A stretch of DNA of 64,000 bases from Clostridia bacterium (GTDB taxonomy: Bacteria > Bacillota > Clostridia > Oscillospirales > Acutalibacteraceae): NCBI GenBank assembly GCA_017475765.1, contig JAFVEY010000061.1:1-64000 (forward strand). Reading direction: 5' to 3'. Position numbers and translations under genes: made by a program. Positions 23,879-35,400 of this stretch are shown here, one piece after another. Within the stretch, counting starts at the first letter, position 1, and every line of letters starts with the position of its first letter. The notes beneath the pieces are model-generated. The model made no database searches. It worked only from the letters and a program-made list of their open reading frames with translations, and had not been told where the DNA came from.

Positions 23879-25171
23879 ATGGAATCAATATGGCAAACAG
23901 CGGATGTTCTTCCCGTATTTCCGCAGCAAAAGGAGGATATTCACACAGATGTGCTTATCATAGGCGGAGGAATGGCGGGTATTCTTACTGCCTGTTTTCT
24001 GCACCGGCAGGGAGTGAGATATGTTTTAGTTGAGAAAAACAGAATTTGTTCGGGTACGACTGGAAATACGACCGCCAAGATAACCTTTCAGCATGGTCTG
24101 ATTTATCAGAAAATTCTCAAAAGCAGCGGAACAGAAGCGGCGCAAAAATACTTAACGGCGAATCAGACAGCATTTGAAAAATATGCAGAGCTGTGCCGGA
24201 ATATCAATTGTGATTATGAGATCAAGGATAATTATGTCTATTCGGTAAGCGACAGAAATAAGCTAGAAAACGAAATGAGAGCATTGCAGAAGATAGGATA
24301 TCCTGCCGATCTTTGCGAAAATTTACCGCTGCCGCTGCAAACAGCCGGTGCAGTAAAATTTCCCTCTCAGGCACAATTTCATCCGCTGAAATTCATTGCG
24401 GCTCTCTCAAAGGATCTGAATGTTTATGAAAATACCTTTGTGCGTGAGATGGTTGGCAATACGGCTGTAACTGATCATGGGAGAATTGTTGCCGAAAAGG
24501 TGATTGCAGCAACGCATTTTCCGTTTATCAATAAGCACGGCAGTTATTTTTTGAAGCTCTATCAGCACCGTTCTTATGTGCTCGCTCTTGAAAATGCACA
24601 GAATGTTGACGGAATGTATGTGGATGAAAGCAGAACAGGCTTATCGTTCAGAAATTACAAGGATTGTTTGCTTCTGGGCGGCGGCGGACACCGGACAGGC
24701 AAGAAGGGCGGATGTTGGAGAGAGCTTCACAGATTTGCCGATGAAGTCTATCCGGCATCAAAAACGATCTGCTTCTGGGCGGCACAGGATTGTATGAGTC
24801 TGGATGATGTTCCCTATATCGGTCAGTATTCAAAAAATACGCCGCATTTTTATGCGGCAAGCGGGTTCAATAAATGGGGAATGACAGGTTCAATGACAGC
24901 GGCAATCATACTGAGTGATATGGTAACAGGAAAAAGAAATGATTTTGCAGATATATTCAGTCCGTCAAGAAATATTCTCAAACCTCAGCTTTTTGTCAAC
25001 GGTTTTGAAGCAGCGAAAAATCTTTTGACCATTTCAAAGAAAAGATGTCCTCACATGGGCTGTGCGCTGAAATGGAACAGCGAAGAACATTCGTGGGACT
25101 GCCCGTGTCACGGTTCTCGTTTTTCAAAAGAAGGAAAAGTGCTTGATAATCCCGCAAACGGAGATTTGTAA
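23879..25171 (+). CDS. FAD-dependent oxidoreductase with C-terminal Rieske 2Fe-2S domain
   Basis: 430 residues. The N-terminal DAO-type fold has DVLIIGGGMAGILTA (residues ~24-38) for FAD binding and TGNTTAKIT, a substrate-side loop typical of this family. The C-terminal Rieske cluster site is CPHMGC (about 389-394) and CPCHGS (about 407-412): two Cys and two His. The combined protein is usual in Firmicutes. Its physiological substrate is not known, and it probably passes electrons between an amine/hydroxy acid and a carrier. The ATG follows AAAGGAG. Confidence 0.92.
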   Translation: MESIWQTADVLPVFPQQKEDIHTDVLIIGGGMAGILTACFLHRQGVRYVLVEKNRICSGTTGNTTAKITFQHGLIYQKILKSSGTEAAQKYLTANQTAFEKYAELCRNINCDYEIKDNYVYSVSDRNKLENEMRALQKIGYPADLCENLPLPLQTAGAVKFPSQAQFHPLKFIAALSKDLNVYENTFVREMVGNTAVTDHGRIVAEKVIAATHFPFINKHGSYFLKLYQHRSYVLALENAQNVDGMYVDESRTGLSFRNYKDCLLLGGGGHRTGKKGGCWRELHRFADEVYPASKTICFWAAQDCMSLDDVPYIGQYSKNTPHFYAASGFNKWGMTGSMTAAIILSDMVTGKRNDFADIFSPSRNILKPQLFVNGFEAAKNLLTISKKRCPHMGCALKWNSEEHSWDCPCHGSRFSKEGKVLDNPANGDL

Positions 25172-25187
25172 CAAAGTAATCAATAAA

Positions 25188-25236
25188 ATGTCATGACCGC
25201 CTGTTTTGAAGATACAGCAGGCGGTCATTTTTGCGG
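25188..25236. terminator. Bidirectional terminator
   Basis: ATGACCGCCTG ... CAGGCGGTCAT flanked by T-rich sequence, between two convergent genes. Confidence 0.8.
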
Positions 25237-25238
25237 TT

Positions 25239-27176
25239 TCAATTTTTAAGCGTATTTGTTGGCGGCAGACATTCATGATTTTGGCAAATATAGTAGGTGG
25301 TTCTGTTGTTTTTGAGAGGGTATTCTCTGCTTTGTGATTTTATAGAAATATCAGCCATGAAGGGCAGATTTTTTTTGATTTCATTTGCTCCGGAATCGGG
25401 AGCGGCAACAACGGTGATATGCGGCAGCGGATTATCATACAGCAATTTAGCAATCAGAAATAGACAATTCCCCATAGGATAATCCTGTATCTGAGCAGAT
25501 ATATATCTGATTTGTTTTTCGGCGAGTTCCCGATATTCATCATTTTCCGTAAGCTGACTGAGTCTGACAAAATTATAAGCCATAACGGAATTGCCGCTTG
25601 GTATTGCACCGTCATAAAGTTCCTTCGGATTCATAAATAATTCGTTATTACCTGTTTCGCACAGATGAAATCCGCCGTTTTTACTGTCCGAAAATCTTTT
25701 TACCGCTTCATTACACAATGCTTCGGCTGTTTTGAGATAATCAATCGTTAAGGTTGAATGATACAGCTCAATGAGGGATGCAATATAAAAGGCATAGTCA
25801 TCAAGAAAAGCGCTGTCGGAATGTTTTCCGCTGCGACAGCCTGAAAACAGCCGTAAATTGTCGGACATATTTTTTCGGATGAATGTTTGGGCGTTCTGCG
25901 CCGCTTTCAGATACTCGGTATTTTTGGAAACTCTGTGAAGCATACAAAGTGCTGCTGTCATCAGCGAATTCCATGAAAGTAAAATCTTATCGTCAAGGTG
26001 AAGATCGGTGCGTTTTTTCCGGTAATGATAAAGGATATTGATCTCATCCGAAAAGTCTGTCTGCCAATTATTGCTTTTGAGCGTATTCGGAATATTGACT
26101 CCCTCAAAGTTGCCATTTGGGGTAATGTCAAAGGCTTCGGCAAAACGAATGCCCTTACCCTTTCCCAAAACTTTGATGATCTCGTCATAGGTGAAGGTAT
26201 AGTATTTTCCCTCCACACCGTCACTATCGGCATCCTGAGCGCTGTAAAATCCACCTCCGGGAGAAGTCATTTCCCGGAGGATATAGTCTGCGGTTTTTTG
26301 TGCCGTATCAAGATAAATCTTCTTTCCTGTTGCACTATACGCTGCGGAGTATGCCATGATGAGCAGAGCATTGTCATAGAGCATTTTTTCAAAATGGGGA
26401 ATAAGAAAATATTGATCTGTTGAATACCTTGCAAAGCCAAAGCCGATATGGTCAAAAATACCGCCCTTTCTCATTTGTACAAGTGTTTTTTCTGCCATTT
26501 CTGATATATCGGTTCTGTTATTTTGTTTTGCATACAGCATCAGAAAAAGCAGATTGTGAGGTGTCGGAAATTTCGGAGCAGACCCGAAGCCGCCGTTGAT
26601 GGGATCATAGCTGTAAGAGAGCTGCTGTACTGCTTTTTCCGAAATGTCCTGATCGTTTGCAGCGGTTCGGATTGTGTCTTGATTTGTCAGTTCGCTGACA
26701 ATTGTATCAGCTGATCGAATCAGCTTTTCACGGTCATTATTCCAAAGATGAATGACCGCATTCAGTATATCCGAAAAACCGGGCGAACCGTATGCGGAAA
26801 CGGGAGGAAAATAGGTGCCGGCAAAAAATGGTTTTTTATCGGCAGTCATAAAAATGCTCATGGGCCATCCGCCGCTGCCTGTAAATGCCTGACATACTGA
26901 CATATACACGCTGTCTATATCCGGCCGTTCTTCCCGGTCAACCTTGATGGATATAAAATTCCGGTTCAGTATCTCTGCTGTTTGTTCATTTTCAAAGCTT
27001 TCGTGTGCCATCACATGACACCAATGGCAGGTGCTGTAACCGATACTGAGAAAAATCGGCTTATCTTCCGTTTTCGCTTTTTGAAATGCTTCTTCGCCCC
27101 ACGGATACCAGTCAACGGGATTTTCAGCGTGCTGAAGCAAATACGGACTGATTTCATTTCTGAGTCTGTTGCTCAT
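25239..27176 (-). CDS. DUF255 thioredoxin-fold protein (YyaL / SPATA20 family)
   Basis: 645 residues from ATG 27176, chosen for GGGAG seven bases upstream; the frame opens at 27200. An N-terminal thioredoxin-like domain carries C50-H-W-C53 in [16 protein letters not shown] and [13 protein letters not shown]. It is followed by an (alpha/alpha)6-barrel region like glycosidases or epimerases ([38 protein letters not shown]). Cytoplasmic; function unknown in bacteria despite wide conservation. The small gene at 27197 lies just upstream on the same strand, 20 bases away, so the two probably form an operon. Confidence 0.92.
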   Translation of the reverse strand: MSNRLRNEISPYLLQHAENPVDWYPWGEEAFQKAKTEDKPIFLSIGYSTCHWCHVMAHESFENEQTAEILNRNFISIKVDREERPDIDSVYMSVCQAFTGSGGWPMSIFMTADKKPFFAGTYFPPVSAYGSPGFSDILNAVIHLWNNDREKLIRSADTIVSELTNQDTIRTAANDQDISEKAVQQLSYSYDPINGGFGSAPKFPTPHNLLFLMLYAKQNNRTDISEMAEKTLVQMRKGGIFDHIGFGFARYSTDQYFLIPHFEKMLYDNALLIMAYSAAYSATGKKIYLDTAQKTADYILREMTSPGGGFYSAQDADSDGVEGKYYTFTYDEIIKVLGKGKGIRFAEAFDITPNGNFEGVNIPNTLKSNNWQTDFSDEINILYHYRKKRTDLHLDDKILLSWNSLMTAALCMLHRVSKNTEYLKAAQNAQTFIRKNMSDNLRLFSGCRSGKHSDSAFLDDYAFYIASLIELYHSTLTIDYLKTAEALCNEAVKRFSDSKNGGFHLCETGNNELFMNPKELYDGAIPSGNSVMAYNFVRLSQLTENDEYRELAEKQIRYISAQIQDYPMGNCLFLIAKLLYDNPLPHITVVAAPDSGANEIKKNLPFMADISIKSQSREYPLKNNRTTYYICQNHECLPPTNTLKN

Positions 27177-27196
27177 AGTAATCTCCCTATATAATG

Positions 27197-27376
27197 TCAA
27201 TACATGGATTTAATGCTTTCGACAAGCTGCTGCATTTCATTTTTGGAATTAACTGCATGAGCTGCATTGATGAGTTCCTGCTTTTGGTGATCACTGAGCT
27301 GTGCAAATTGATCCATCGCTCCGGGATTCATTGCAAGCGCCATACCGAAACCGACAGGGATTTCATGTTGTTTCAT
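27197..27376 (-). CDS. Small conserved Clostridial protein (59 residues)
   Basis: The sequence starts [19 protein letters not shown] and continues with a helical [15 protein letters not shown] and a C-terminal [12 protein letters not shown] recognise the pattern of short conserved proteins in Clostridia beginning IP.GFGMALA.N, without a known function. The start is supported by GGAGGT six bases before the ATG. It is co-directional with, and 20 bases ahead of, the DUF255 gene. Confidence 0.8.
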   Translation of the reverse strand: MKQHEIPVGFGMALAMNPGAMDQFAQLSDHQKQELINAAHAVNSKNEMQQLVESIKSMY

Positions 27377-27594
27377 ATCGAACCTCCAATAATAGTTTTA
27401 TACTATTTTCCCTCATATTTCAAAACATATTCGTTCAGGAATGATAAAAAGAGGCATGATATTTGATGTCAAAATACAGATTATAGCTGTGATGACCTTG
27501 ATATTTACTGAGAATTTTTTTATAATAGAGATGATATTAAAGGTGCAAAGGAAGAACGGTAATTTTATGCAGTATAAACTGTGAAGGAGGAAAA

Positions 27595-28074
27595 ATGATG
27601 GCAATTACAGTACGTCCTGCAAAGCGTGAGGAACTGGAAAGAGTAAACGAGCTGCGAAAAATGGTGAATGATGTCCATGTCAATGGCAGACCGGATATTT
27701 TCAGAGCGGAATTTTGTGATGAACTGAAAGAGCATATTTATGAAAAATTTGACAGTCAGGATTCAGATGTGTTTGCTGCTGTGACGAATGGTATGATCTG
27801 TGGTTTTGCGGTTGTTGATTATGTGCATAAGCCACAGTCACTATATAGCAATGCACGAAGCTATTACAATGTTGTGGAATTCGGTGTTGATGAAAAATAC
27901 AGACGACAAGGTGTCGCAACAAAACTGATAGAGTTTATGAAAGCCGATGCTGCAGAAAAGGGCTTTGACAGGATAGAGCTTGATATGTGGGAGTTTAACG
28001 AGGGTGCACGATTATTTTATGAAAGTGCAGGATTTACAACATACCGGAGATATATGGAACTGGATTTGAAATAA
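27595..28074 (+). CDS. GNAT-family N-acetyltransferase
   Basis: 159 residues. It transfers an acetyl group from acetyl-CoA to an unknown amine. The acetyl-CoA loop is VDEKYRRQGVATKLIEFM (residues ~99-116, R/Q-x-x-G-x-A), followed by ELDMWEFNEGARLFYESAGF (motif B). GAAGGAGG precedes two possible ATGs (27595 or 27598). The 28086 gene follows 11 bases later. Confidence 0.92.
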   Translation: MMAITVRPAKREELERVNELRKMVNDVHVNGRPDIFRAEFCDELKEHIYEKFDSQDSDVFAAVTNGMICGFAVVDYVHKPQSLYSNARSYYNVVEFGVDEKYRRQGVATKLIEFMKADAAEKGFDRIELDMWEFNEGARLFYESAGFTTYRRYMELDLK

Positions 28075-28085
28075 GGTGAATTGCC

Positions 28086-28385
28086 ATGATTGAACTCAAA
28101 AAGAACATCATTGATTTTTTGACGGAACTTCGCATGGACGATAACTGGAACAGTAGTTTGTGGGATAAAATTTATTCTGAACTTTGTATGAGGACAGAGG
28201 AATGGAAGATAGCCGGAAGCGTTCCTAATGGTATGATGCCGTATATTGCTGATCTGATATCTGGACTGGCGGGCGGCAGCAGATTTGTGGATGATGAAAC
28301 TGCCATAAAAATGGAGGATGGAGAAATGGCGGTATTAGAGCTTTTATTTCAGCTTTATGATAAAGAGGATGATGGGATTTTTTGA
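28086..28385 (+). CDS. Hypothetical protein downstream of GNAT gene
   Basis: 99 residues, acidic, predicted helical, no signal. Segments of note: FLTELRMDDNWNSSLWDKIY and an acidic KMEDGEMAVLELLFQ. Family not recognised. AAGGTGAA lies upstream of the ATG, and the gene overlaps no other. The 11-base gap to the acetyltransferase implies co-transcription. Confidence 0.65.
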   Translation: MIELKKNIIDFLTELRMDDNWNSSLWDKIYSELCMRTEEWKIAGSVPNGMMPYIADLISGLAGGSRFVDDETAIKMEDGEMAVLELLFQLYDKEDDGIF

Positions 28386-28422
28386 AATTTTATTGATATA
28401 TTGATTCATGCCGGTGCTGAGG

Positions 28423-30942
28423 TCAGTTCAGAACCTGATAACCATTATCGGTGATTGCCTGCTTCATCTCTGGAAGATGTTCTAGTGTGCCGTTCAGACT
28501 GATGACGGCAGTTCCCTTTTCATAGCTGACAACCGCCTTTTCCACTTCGGGAAATTCTTCAAGGCATTTCTTTACCGTTGCTTCGCAGTGCGGACACATC
28601 ATGCCTTCAATTTCAAAAGTGTATGTGTCGTTTTTTGTTTTCGGCACATCATTTATTTCCAATGTTTCAAGCCTGTTTTTATGTTTTTTATCATGCTTTG
28701 CATCATAAAGTTTCAGCAAATTAAGCCTTAATGCGTTGGTGACCACACAGAAGCTGGAAAGACTCATGGCCGCTGCTCCGAACATAGGATTCAGCTCCCA
28801 GCCGAACAGATGGATGAAAACACCGGCCGCAAGAGGAATACCAATAACATTATATATAAATGCCCAGAACAGATTCTCGTGAATATTGCGCAGAGCAGCA
28901 CGGCTCAGACGAATGGCAGCCGCTGCATCTGTCAGCCGGCTTTTCATAAGGACGACATCTGCCGCATCAATGGCAATATCTGTTCCGGCGCCGATGGCAA
29001 TTCCCGTATCTGCCCGTGTAAGCGCCGGAGCATCGTTGATTCCGTCGCCTATCATCGCAACCTTGCCATGCTTTTGCAGCTCACGGATCACCGCTTCCTT
29101 TCTGTCAGGCAGAACTTCCGCAATCACCTGATCCACACCTGCCTGTTTTCCGATGGCATTGGCAGTATGTTCATTATCTCCGGTAAGCATTACCACACGG
29201 ATTCCCATATTTTTAAGCTGACGGACAGCTTCGGCGGAATCCGGCTTGATGACATCGGCAACAGCGATCAATCCCAAAAGTTGACCGTCTTTTGCGAAAA
29301 ACAGGGGTGTTTTTCCCTCACGTGCAAACTGATCGGCAACGTGCTGTGCTTCATCTGATACATCTGCTTTTGTCCGGATAAAGCTCAGATTTCCTCCCGA
29401 CACAGCTTTACTGTCAAGAAAAGCTGTCAGACCGTTTCCGGGGAGTGCTTTGAAATCTGTAACCTCTTGTGCGGTGATGTGATTTTTATCTGCATATTTC
29501 AGAATAGCTTCTGCAATCGGGTGTTCGCTTTTCTTTTCCAGCGCAAGCGCTGTATGCAGCAATTCCGACTCACTTGCGGAAACAGGTAGGATATCCGTAA
29601 CCTCAGGCTTGCCCTCGGTGATCGTGCCTGTTTTATCGAGAGCAGCAATCTGTACCTTTCCCGTTTCCTCAAGAGATACCGCCGTTTTAAACAAAATACC
29701 ATTTCTTGCTCCAACACCGTTTCCGACCATGATCGCAACCGGTGTTGCAAGTCCTAATGCACAGGGACAGCTTATCACAAGGACGGATATGGCTCTTGCA
29801 AGCGCATAGCCGGCTGTCTGTCCTGCCAGCAGCCAGACGATCAGCGTCAGAACCGAGATGATCATTACCGCAGGAACAAAAATACCGGACACCCTGTCTG
29901 CAATTTTTGCAGCGGGAGCCTTTGTGGCAGCCGCATCACTCACCATTTTGATGATTTGTGACAGCGCAGTATTCTCACCGACGTGGGTTGCTTCGCACCT
30001 GAGAAATCCTGACTGATTGATCGTTGCTGCCGAAACGCTGTCGCCCTCGGATTTGTCGGCAGGGATGCTCTCACCTGTCAGCGCTGATTCATTGACAGCG
30101 CTATGCCCTTCAAGAACTACTCCGTCCACAGGAATACTCTCTCCCGGACGAACCACAAATATATCGCCGATTCTTACCTCTTCGGCAGGAACGGTCAGTT
30201 CCATGCCGTCACGCACGATAACGGCAGTTTTCGGAGAAAGTTTCATCAGACCTTTCAAAGCATCGGTGGTTTTCCCCTTGGAATGTGCTTCCAGCATTTT
30301 ACCCACGGTGATCAGCGTCAGGATCATTGCCGCAGACTCGAAGTAGAGGTTCATCATATCATTCATTACTGCTTCTTCATTACCGCTTACCACCGCTGCC
30401 GTCATGTCAAAAAGTACATAAACGCTCCATAAAAAAGAAACACCCGAACCCAAAGCCACGAGCGTATCCATATTAGGAGAACGATGTATCAGACCCTTGA
30501 ATCCGCTGATAAAAAACTTTTGATTGATCACCATAATCAGACCTGTCAGCAGCAGCTGAACAAGACCCATGGCAACATGATTCCCGTCAAACCATGCAGG
30601 CAGCGGCCATCCCCACATCATGTGTCCCATGGAAAGATACATCAGCGGTATGAGAATGATCACAGAAGCGATCAGTCGTTTCTTAAGCCGGGGTGTTTCC
30701 TTATCGGTAAGTGTGTCCTTATGAGCGGATACGTCTTTTGCTTTGCCTTTTTTGAAAGCGCCGTATCCGGCGTTTTCTACTGCCCGGATAATTTCCGATT
30801 CCGCAGCGCTGCCCTCCACACCCATCGAGTTAGTCAAAAGACTGACCGAACAGGAAGTGACACCCGGTACGGCGGCAACCGCCTTTTCAACTTTTGAGCT
30901 GCAGGCGGCGCAGCTCATGCCTGTAATATGATATTGTTCCAT
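28423..30942 (-). CDS. copA: Copper-exporting P1B-type ATPase
   Basis: 839 residues from ATG 30942 (GGAGG upstream). It pumps Cu(I) out across the inner membrane. An N-terminal HMA domain has GMSCAAC (~6-12). Eight membrane helices follow with the transport motif SCPCALG (~388-394). The phosphorylation site is DKTGT (~437) and the hinge is GDGINDAPAL. Unusually it ends with a second HMA domain (GMMCPHC, ~780) separated by a Lys/His-rich linker; this two-ended arrangement is known in Clostridia. It stands alone, with no visible copZ or csoR nearby. Confidence 0.95.
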   Translation of the reverse strand: MEQYHITGMSCAACSSKVEKAVAAVPGVTSCSVSLLTNSMGVEGSAAESEIIRAVENAGYGAFKKGKAKDVSAHKDTLTDKETPRLKKRLIASVIILIPLMYLSMGHMMWGWPLPAWFDGNHVAMGLVQLLLTGLIMVINQKFFISGFKGLIHRSPNMDTLVALGSGVSFLWSVYVLFDMTAAVVSGNEEAVMNDMMNLYFESAAMILTLITVGKMLEAHSKGKTTDALKGLMKLSPKTAVIVRDGMELTVPAEEVRIGDIFVVRPGESIPVDGVVLEGHSAVNESALTGESIPADKSEGDSVSAATINQSGFLRCEATHVGENTALSQIIKMVSDAAATKAPAAKIADRVSGIFVPAVMIISVLTLIVWLLAGQTAGYALARAISVLVISCPCALGLATPVAIMVGNGVGARNGILFKTAVSLEETGKVQIAALDKTGTITEGKPEVTDILPVSASESELLHTALALEKKSEHPIAEAILKYADKNHITAQEVTDFKALPGNGLTAFLDSKAVSGGNLSFIRTKADVSDEAQHVADQFAREGKTPLFFAKDGQLLGLIAVADVIKPDSAEAVRQLKNMGIRVVMLTGDNEHTANAIGKQAGVDQVIAEVLPDRKEAVIRELQKHGKVAMIGDGINDAPALTRADTGIAIGAGTDIAIDAADVVLMKSRLTDAAAAIRLSRAALRNIHENLFWAFIYNVIGIPLAAGVFIHLFGWELNPMFGAAAMSLSSFCVVTNALRLNLLKLYDAKHDKKHKNRLETLEINDVPKTKNDTYTFEIEGMMCPHCEATVKKCLEEFPEVEKAVVSYEKGTAVISLNGTLEHLPEMKQAITDNGYQVLN

Positions 30943-31013
30943 TTCAAAACCTCCGGTTGTCCGCAGCAATATCTGATGCTGCTCTCAAACAGAAATGACA
31001 GTTATTTCTATCA

Positions 31014-31042
31014 ATTATAGCATAATAAAGTCATACAAACAA
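31014..31042 (-). promoter_or_regulatory. copA promoter
   Basis: Minus-strand TTGTTT (31037-31042), 17 bases, TATAAT (31014-31019). Downstream lies AGAAAT-N7-ATTTCT, a small dyad that could be an operator. Confidence 0.55.
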
Positions 31043-31043
31043 G

Positions 31044-31086
31044 CAGCAAAAGAACGGCTGTGGGGCGCTCCTTTGCTGCTTTATTG
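31044..31086 (-). terminator. Terminator of the jet operon
   Basis: The stem AGCAGCAAAGGAGCG / CGxxxCTTTTGCTGCT lies within ten bases of the jetD stop and is followed by TTGTTTG. Confidence 0.6.
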
Positions 31087-31094
31087 CGGTGGTG

Positions 31095-32390
31095 TCAGTT
31101 TTTGAGGATATCCTGTATCATATTGTCGATCAGCAGCTCCTGATAGGCGGCTCGCTTTTCTTTTTCGATTGACCGGGCAGTTTCAAGCAGCAGCTCTGAA
31201 TGTATTTTTTTCAGGATATTCAGTCTTTTTTGGCTGATGATATCATTGTTTTTTTGAACACTTTCATAATCCTTAAGGCTCATCCGCCATGGCTTCACTT
31301 TTCCGGGAGGATATCTTGACAGGAGCTTGTCTGCTATCTGCAATCCCTCCGGATCAAAGTCCCCAGCATAATATATTGTGCATCCGCCGCTTATGAGCAT
31401 ATCTGTCAGTCGTATACCGACGGTTTTGATCTGCCCGAAGGTACATATCAGTCCGCTGTCTGTTTCTGAAATATAATTGACCAGTACAGAGAAAACAGAC
31501 GGATTTTCAACTGCATATATGATCTTATCGGCACTTTCGGCACGTTTCATTTTCCTGACATTGATATCGGATATTAAAGCAGGTTCCTTCATATCGGCAA
31601 ATTTCGCAAAACCGGGATGTTCATTTCCGGCTTCGTCAAAAAATCGGATCTGTAAGACCGCTGCCGCCGCAAAGATCGGATTGGTTTCGATATTGAAGAA
31701 ATCATAAAGCGACTGTCTGTCGGCGGCATTTTTAATGCTTTCTTTTTCGGCATAGAAGGCAATGGCACTCAAAAGCAATTTGCCGGCGGTATTGTCGGAA
31801 TCAAAATAGTGGGAATCCCCTGTGATATCCGCCCCCAGCACGGCTAATTGTATTGGCTCGAAATCACTATCGAACCTTGCATTGACTGCCAGGCAGACAT
31901 TTTCCAACAGTTTTTCACAGCCGGAGCAGTTGGTTTTATATTCGTTAATAACGACAGCATAGCCACTGCACTTTTTTTGGAAAATATGTTTCAGCCATTC
32001 GCTGCATGGCTTTCCCTTGTATTTGTCAAGATGCTGCTTTTCAAATGCTTCATATTTTGTCAGCCTGATTTGCTTTTTTTCGACAGAGGTGAACAGGCTT
32101 TTATCATAATATGCTTCCAGAACGGCTTTCAAAGAAGCAGAAGAAAATCGTGAGTCTTTTATGGCAGCTTCAAATTCCTGCACCCGGAACGATAACACAG
32201 GAGGCTTATAAAAATTTTTTGGAGCAATAAAAGAGTTTAATGCTTCACATTCATCTGTGGAAGCATCCTTTAAGGTGATTTTTCCCTTATGCTCGCCGTA
32301 GGATTCATATTTTTCCAAAAGCAGATCAATGATTCTTTGAAAGCGTTTATCTGCCTTGAGAATGGCAGCAAGCTGTTTTGCGTCTGACAT
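31095..32390 (-). CDS. jetD: Wadjet JetD-like Toprim nuclease (DUF2399, TIGR02679)
   Basis: 431 residues from ATG 32390, with AAGGGATC upstream and 10 bases after the jetC stop; the open frame reaches 32576 inside jetC but that part is a shadow. The C-terminal Toprim-like domain shows a Glu in IYAVENPSVF (~294) and the DxD of YYAGDFDPEGLQIADKL (~341-343), the metal site that in JetD cuts plasmid DNA. The N-terminal part (DUF3323-like, winged-helix) binds DNA. Last gene of a four-gene minus-strand operon in the canonical JetABCD order. Confidence 0.88.
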   Translation of the reverse strand: MSDAKQLAAILKADKRFQRIIDLLLEKYESYGEHKGKITLKDASTDECEALNSFIAPKNFYKPPVLSFRVQEFEAAIKDSRFSSASLKAVLEAYYDKSLFTSVEKKQIRLTKYEAFEKQHLDKYKGKPCSEWLKHIFQKKCSGYAVVINEYKTNCSGCEKLLENVCLAVNARFDSDFEPIQLAVLGADITGDSHYFDSDNTAGKLLLSAIAFYAEKESIKNAADRQSLYDFFNIETNPIFAAAAVLQIRFFDEAGNEHPGFAKFADMKEPALISDINVRKMKRAESADKIIYAVENPSVFSVLVNYISETDSGLICTFGQIKTVGIRLTDMLISGGCTIYYAGDFDPEGLQIADKLLSRYPPGKVKPWRMSLKDYESVQKNNDIISQKRLNILKKIHSELLLETARSIEKEKRAAYQELLIDNMIQDILKN

Positions 32391-32400
32391 CTGATCCCTT

Positions 32401-35400
32401 CTATTCTGCAAGAATTTTTTGTTTGCCGTTCCATTTATATTTGATAACCGTAACGAAATCACTGTTTTTATCGTGAAACAGCTCGGCAATGCCCAAAGAC
32501 GGTACTGTATCATAGCAGCCCCATAATGCCTGAGAATTGACAATATAGCCAAAATCCAGCCTTTCCAGAAGCGCAAACATCTCGCTGATATTGCTTTCGT
32601 CTACCCCGGCAAATGCTTCATCAAGTGCAAGGATTCTCGGCGCCTGATCGCCTGCCTTTTCATATTGTGCGGAAACGGCGGCAAAAAGCGGAATGTAGAG
32701 CGACAATGCTCTTTCGCCGCCGCTGAACGTATTGAATCTGCTGTTTGTCAGCTCTTTATAGCTCTGCATTTTCGGATCCTTGTACTGCAGTCTGAATTCA
32801 AACCAATTTCTGAAATCAAGGATATTTCTGATGATATCGGAATAATTGATATCCTCTTCGCTTTCCTCCAGCAATTTCCGTTCATATTCGATCTTGCTTC
32901 TGAAATGACTGGTAAGCCTGTCGATATCTTCGGCGCTGATCCACTCTTTATTTTTGGCAAGAAGTTTGTTAAGCTCCTCAAACTGAAGCTCATTTTCTCC
33001 GAGATCTTTTTTCGGTGTCCACATAAGACGGAATGTCAGTCCCATGGATGTGTTGATATCTGCCATCAGTTCCGACATGGCTTTTATCCATTCATTGCTT
33101 TCTCTTATGCGGTTGGACAGTTTTTTGCTGATGGTATTGAGAAGTATTTCCTTGAACATATTTTCTTCTTCACGTCTGAGAAGGGATTTGTCATGTTCAA
33201 TAGATTTTCCGAGTTCTTCCCTGAAGAAAGCCGGAGCCACCGGTTTTCCCTGCCACACAAGTGTAATACATACTCTTGACCTTATGATATCCGACCCTGA
33301 ATTTTCATAAAGTGTTTCATACATAGGGCGGTATTCTGAGGATAACACATTGGAATTTTTTCTGTATGTATCATTCAGCTTTTGGGAGATATCGGTGATG
33401 CTTTTCTGCACATCATCCGGTGATATGACGGATAAAGCTTCTTCAGCATATTGCTTCAAAGCAGTACTGTTTTCTCTTTGCAGTACAAATCCCAGCTCCA
33501 GTTCCTCCTCAAAATAAGCAGCAAGTATGCTTTCTTCCTCAGTAAGCCGGATTCTTTTTTCAAGGAATTTTTCAATGTCTTTACTATATATTTTAAGTCG
33601 TGTTTCATTTTCTGTGATACTTGCATCGTAATCCGCTTTATCCGCCTTAAGCTGATCGGTTTGCCTGTATATTTCTTCCAGTCGTTTTGCTTTGTCGATA
33701 TTTTCGGGAGAGTTAAGGAATTCCTCACAGATCCGTATATTTGCTTCATACTTTCTGATCGCAGTTCTGATATTGTTCAGTTCCAGACTGAGCATATCTT
33801 TATCATTTTCGGCATCCTCGATGGTTTCATTGATATTTTCAATCAGAACAGCGGTATTTTGTTTCAGATGTATCTGATTGGCGGCTTCATAGACAAGACT
33901 GATGTAATGATCCGCATCATTCAGTATTGCGCCGAAGGCGCTGCTTGTTTTTTCGTAATACGGAAAGTCTTTGCAGCTTTCGTCGATCTGCTTGTATAAA
34001 ATATCAAGCTCAGCTTTTTTCTTGTCACACAGACTGATCTGTTCTTCATAATTCATTTTTGCGCTGTCAGCCTTGCGTTGTTCTCCGAAAACAAGGTTCA
34101 GGGCGGTATTCAGCTCTGCAATATCCGACATTTTCTGATATTCCTCATCAAGTATATTAATGCGTTTTTCCACATCGTTATATGCCTTTCCGGCATCATC
34201 ATAAATCTTTTTGGCGGCGGAAAGTTTTTCTTCCAGCTCCGATATCAGCTTTTCACGGTATTTTTTTCGGCGTTCGGCACCGATAAAGCCAGCGCTGTTG
34301 TCAATGGTGCTGTGTCCTCCGAGTATACCGTTAAGATAATATCCGTCCGCAGATAAAATGCCCTTATTTTCCAATGAGGATAGGATCTTATCAATTTCTT
34401 CTCTGAAGCTGTCGTCTGTGATGATCTCAAAATATTGACTGCTTTCGGTCAGTACATTTTCTTCCGGAAGAATATAGCTGTCGGCAAATCCCGCAAGAAC
34501 GGATTCAGCCGCTTTTTTCTGTTCTTCAGGGATGATCAGGGCATCCAGAAGTCCTGCATCGGTCAGCTCGGCTTCTATAACAGCCCTGACTTCTTCCGGA
34601 ATATCGCTCCTAAAATCCACACATTCATAAAACGAGCGATACGGTATGCCGTGTTCCTTCAATGCTTCCCGTGCTGCCTTTTTTTGTCCGGAACGATCCG
34701 GAACGGGTTCGGAGGTGTTTTTCAGTTCCTCAAGCTCTTTCTCCAGTTTGTCACAATTGTCCTTTGATATGCTTTTGTCAAATTCTGCCTGAATCCGTAA
34801 TTCCGTCAGCACAGACAGCATAGCGAGTTTGTTTGCGTCAAGCAGCTTCGTATAATCGTTAGCCGAACCGCTGCCTTCATATCCTGCAATAAGCTCTTCG
34901 GCTTTTTTGAGCATAAAGCTGTCAATGATATATTCCTGATTTTCCTTTGCGGCAATATACAGCCTTTCTATCGCTTCATCCTTCTGTTCATCAAGCTGCC
35001 GTTCCGCTTCTTTCAGGGAGGATACCGCTTTCTGATAAACATCGTCAAGAACTGCCAGTTTTTCTTTTGTCTGCCGGCATTCTTCCTTTTTGGCTTCGTA
35101 TCTTTTGATAAGGTCAAGAGAAGCAGCGAGCTTTTGCCTGAACAGATTATATTCTTTGGAATATTGTTCGTGCGTAAGAAGATCTTCTTTTTGCAGGGTG
35201 GTCAGAAAACGGTGGTAAAACGGAAACGCATCCTCTTCATAATCCGATAGGTTTCTGATACATTTTTCTATCTCTGCCTCAGCAGCTTCAAGCTTATCTG
35301 CTTCTGCTTTCTGTTCGGCATATTTCTTCCGTATAATATCTTTTTTAGCTTCGATGGCTGTCAGCTTATCTGCTTCATTTTTCTTTGACTGTGCAAGACG

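Noticed and set aside
32401..32576. N-terminal extension of jetD to 32576
   Set aside because: It is the shadow of the jetC coding sequence; the ATG at 32390 has a good ribosome site.
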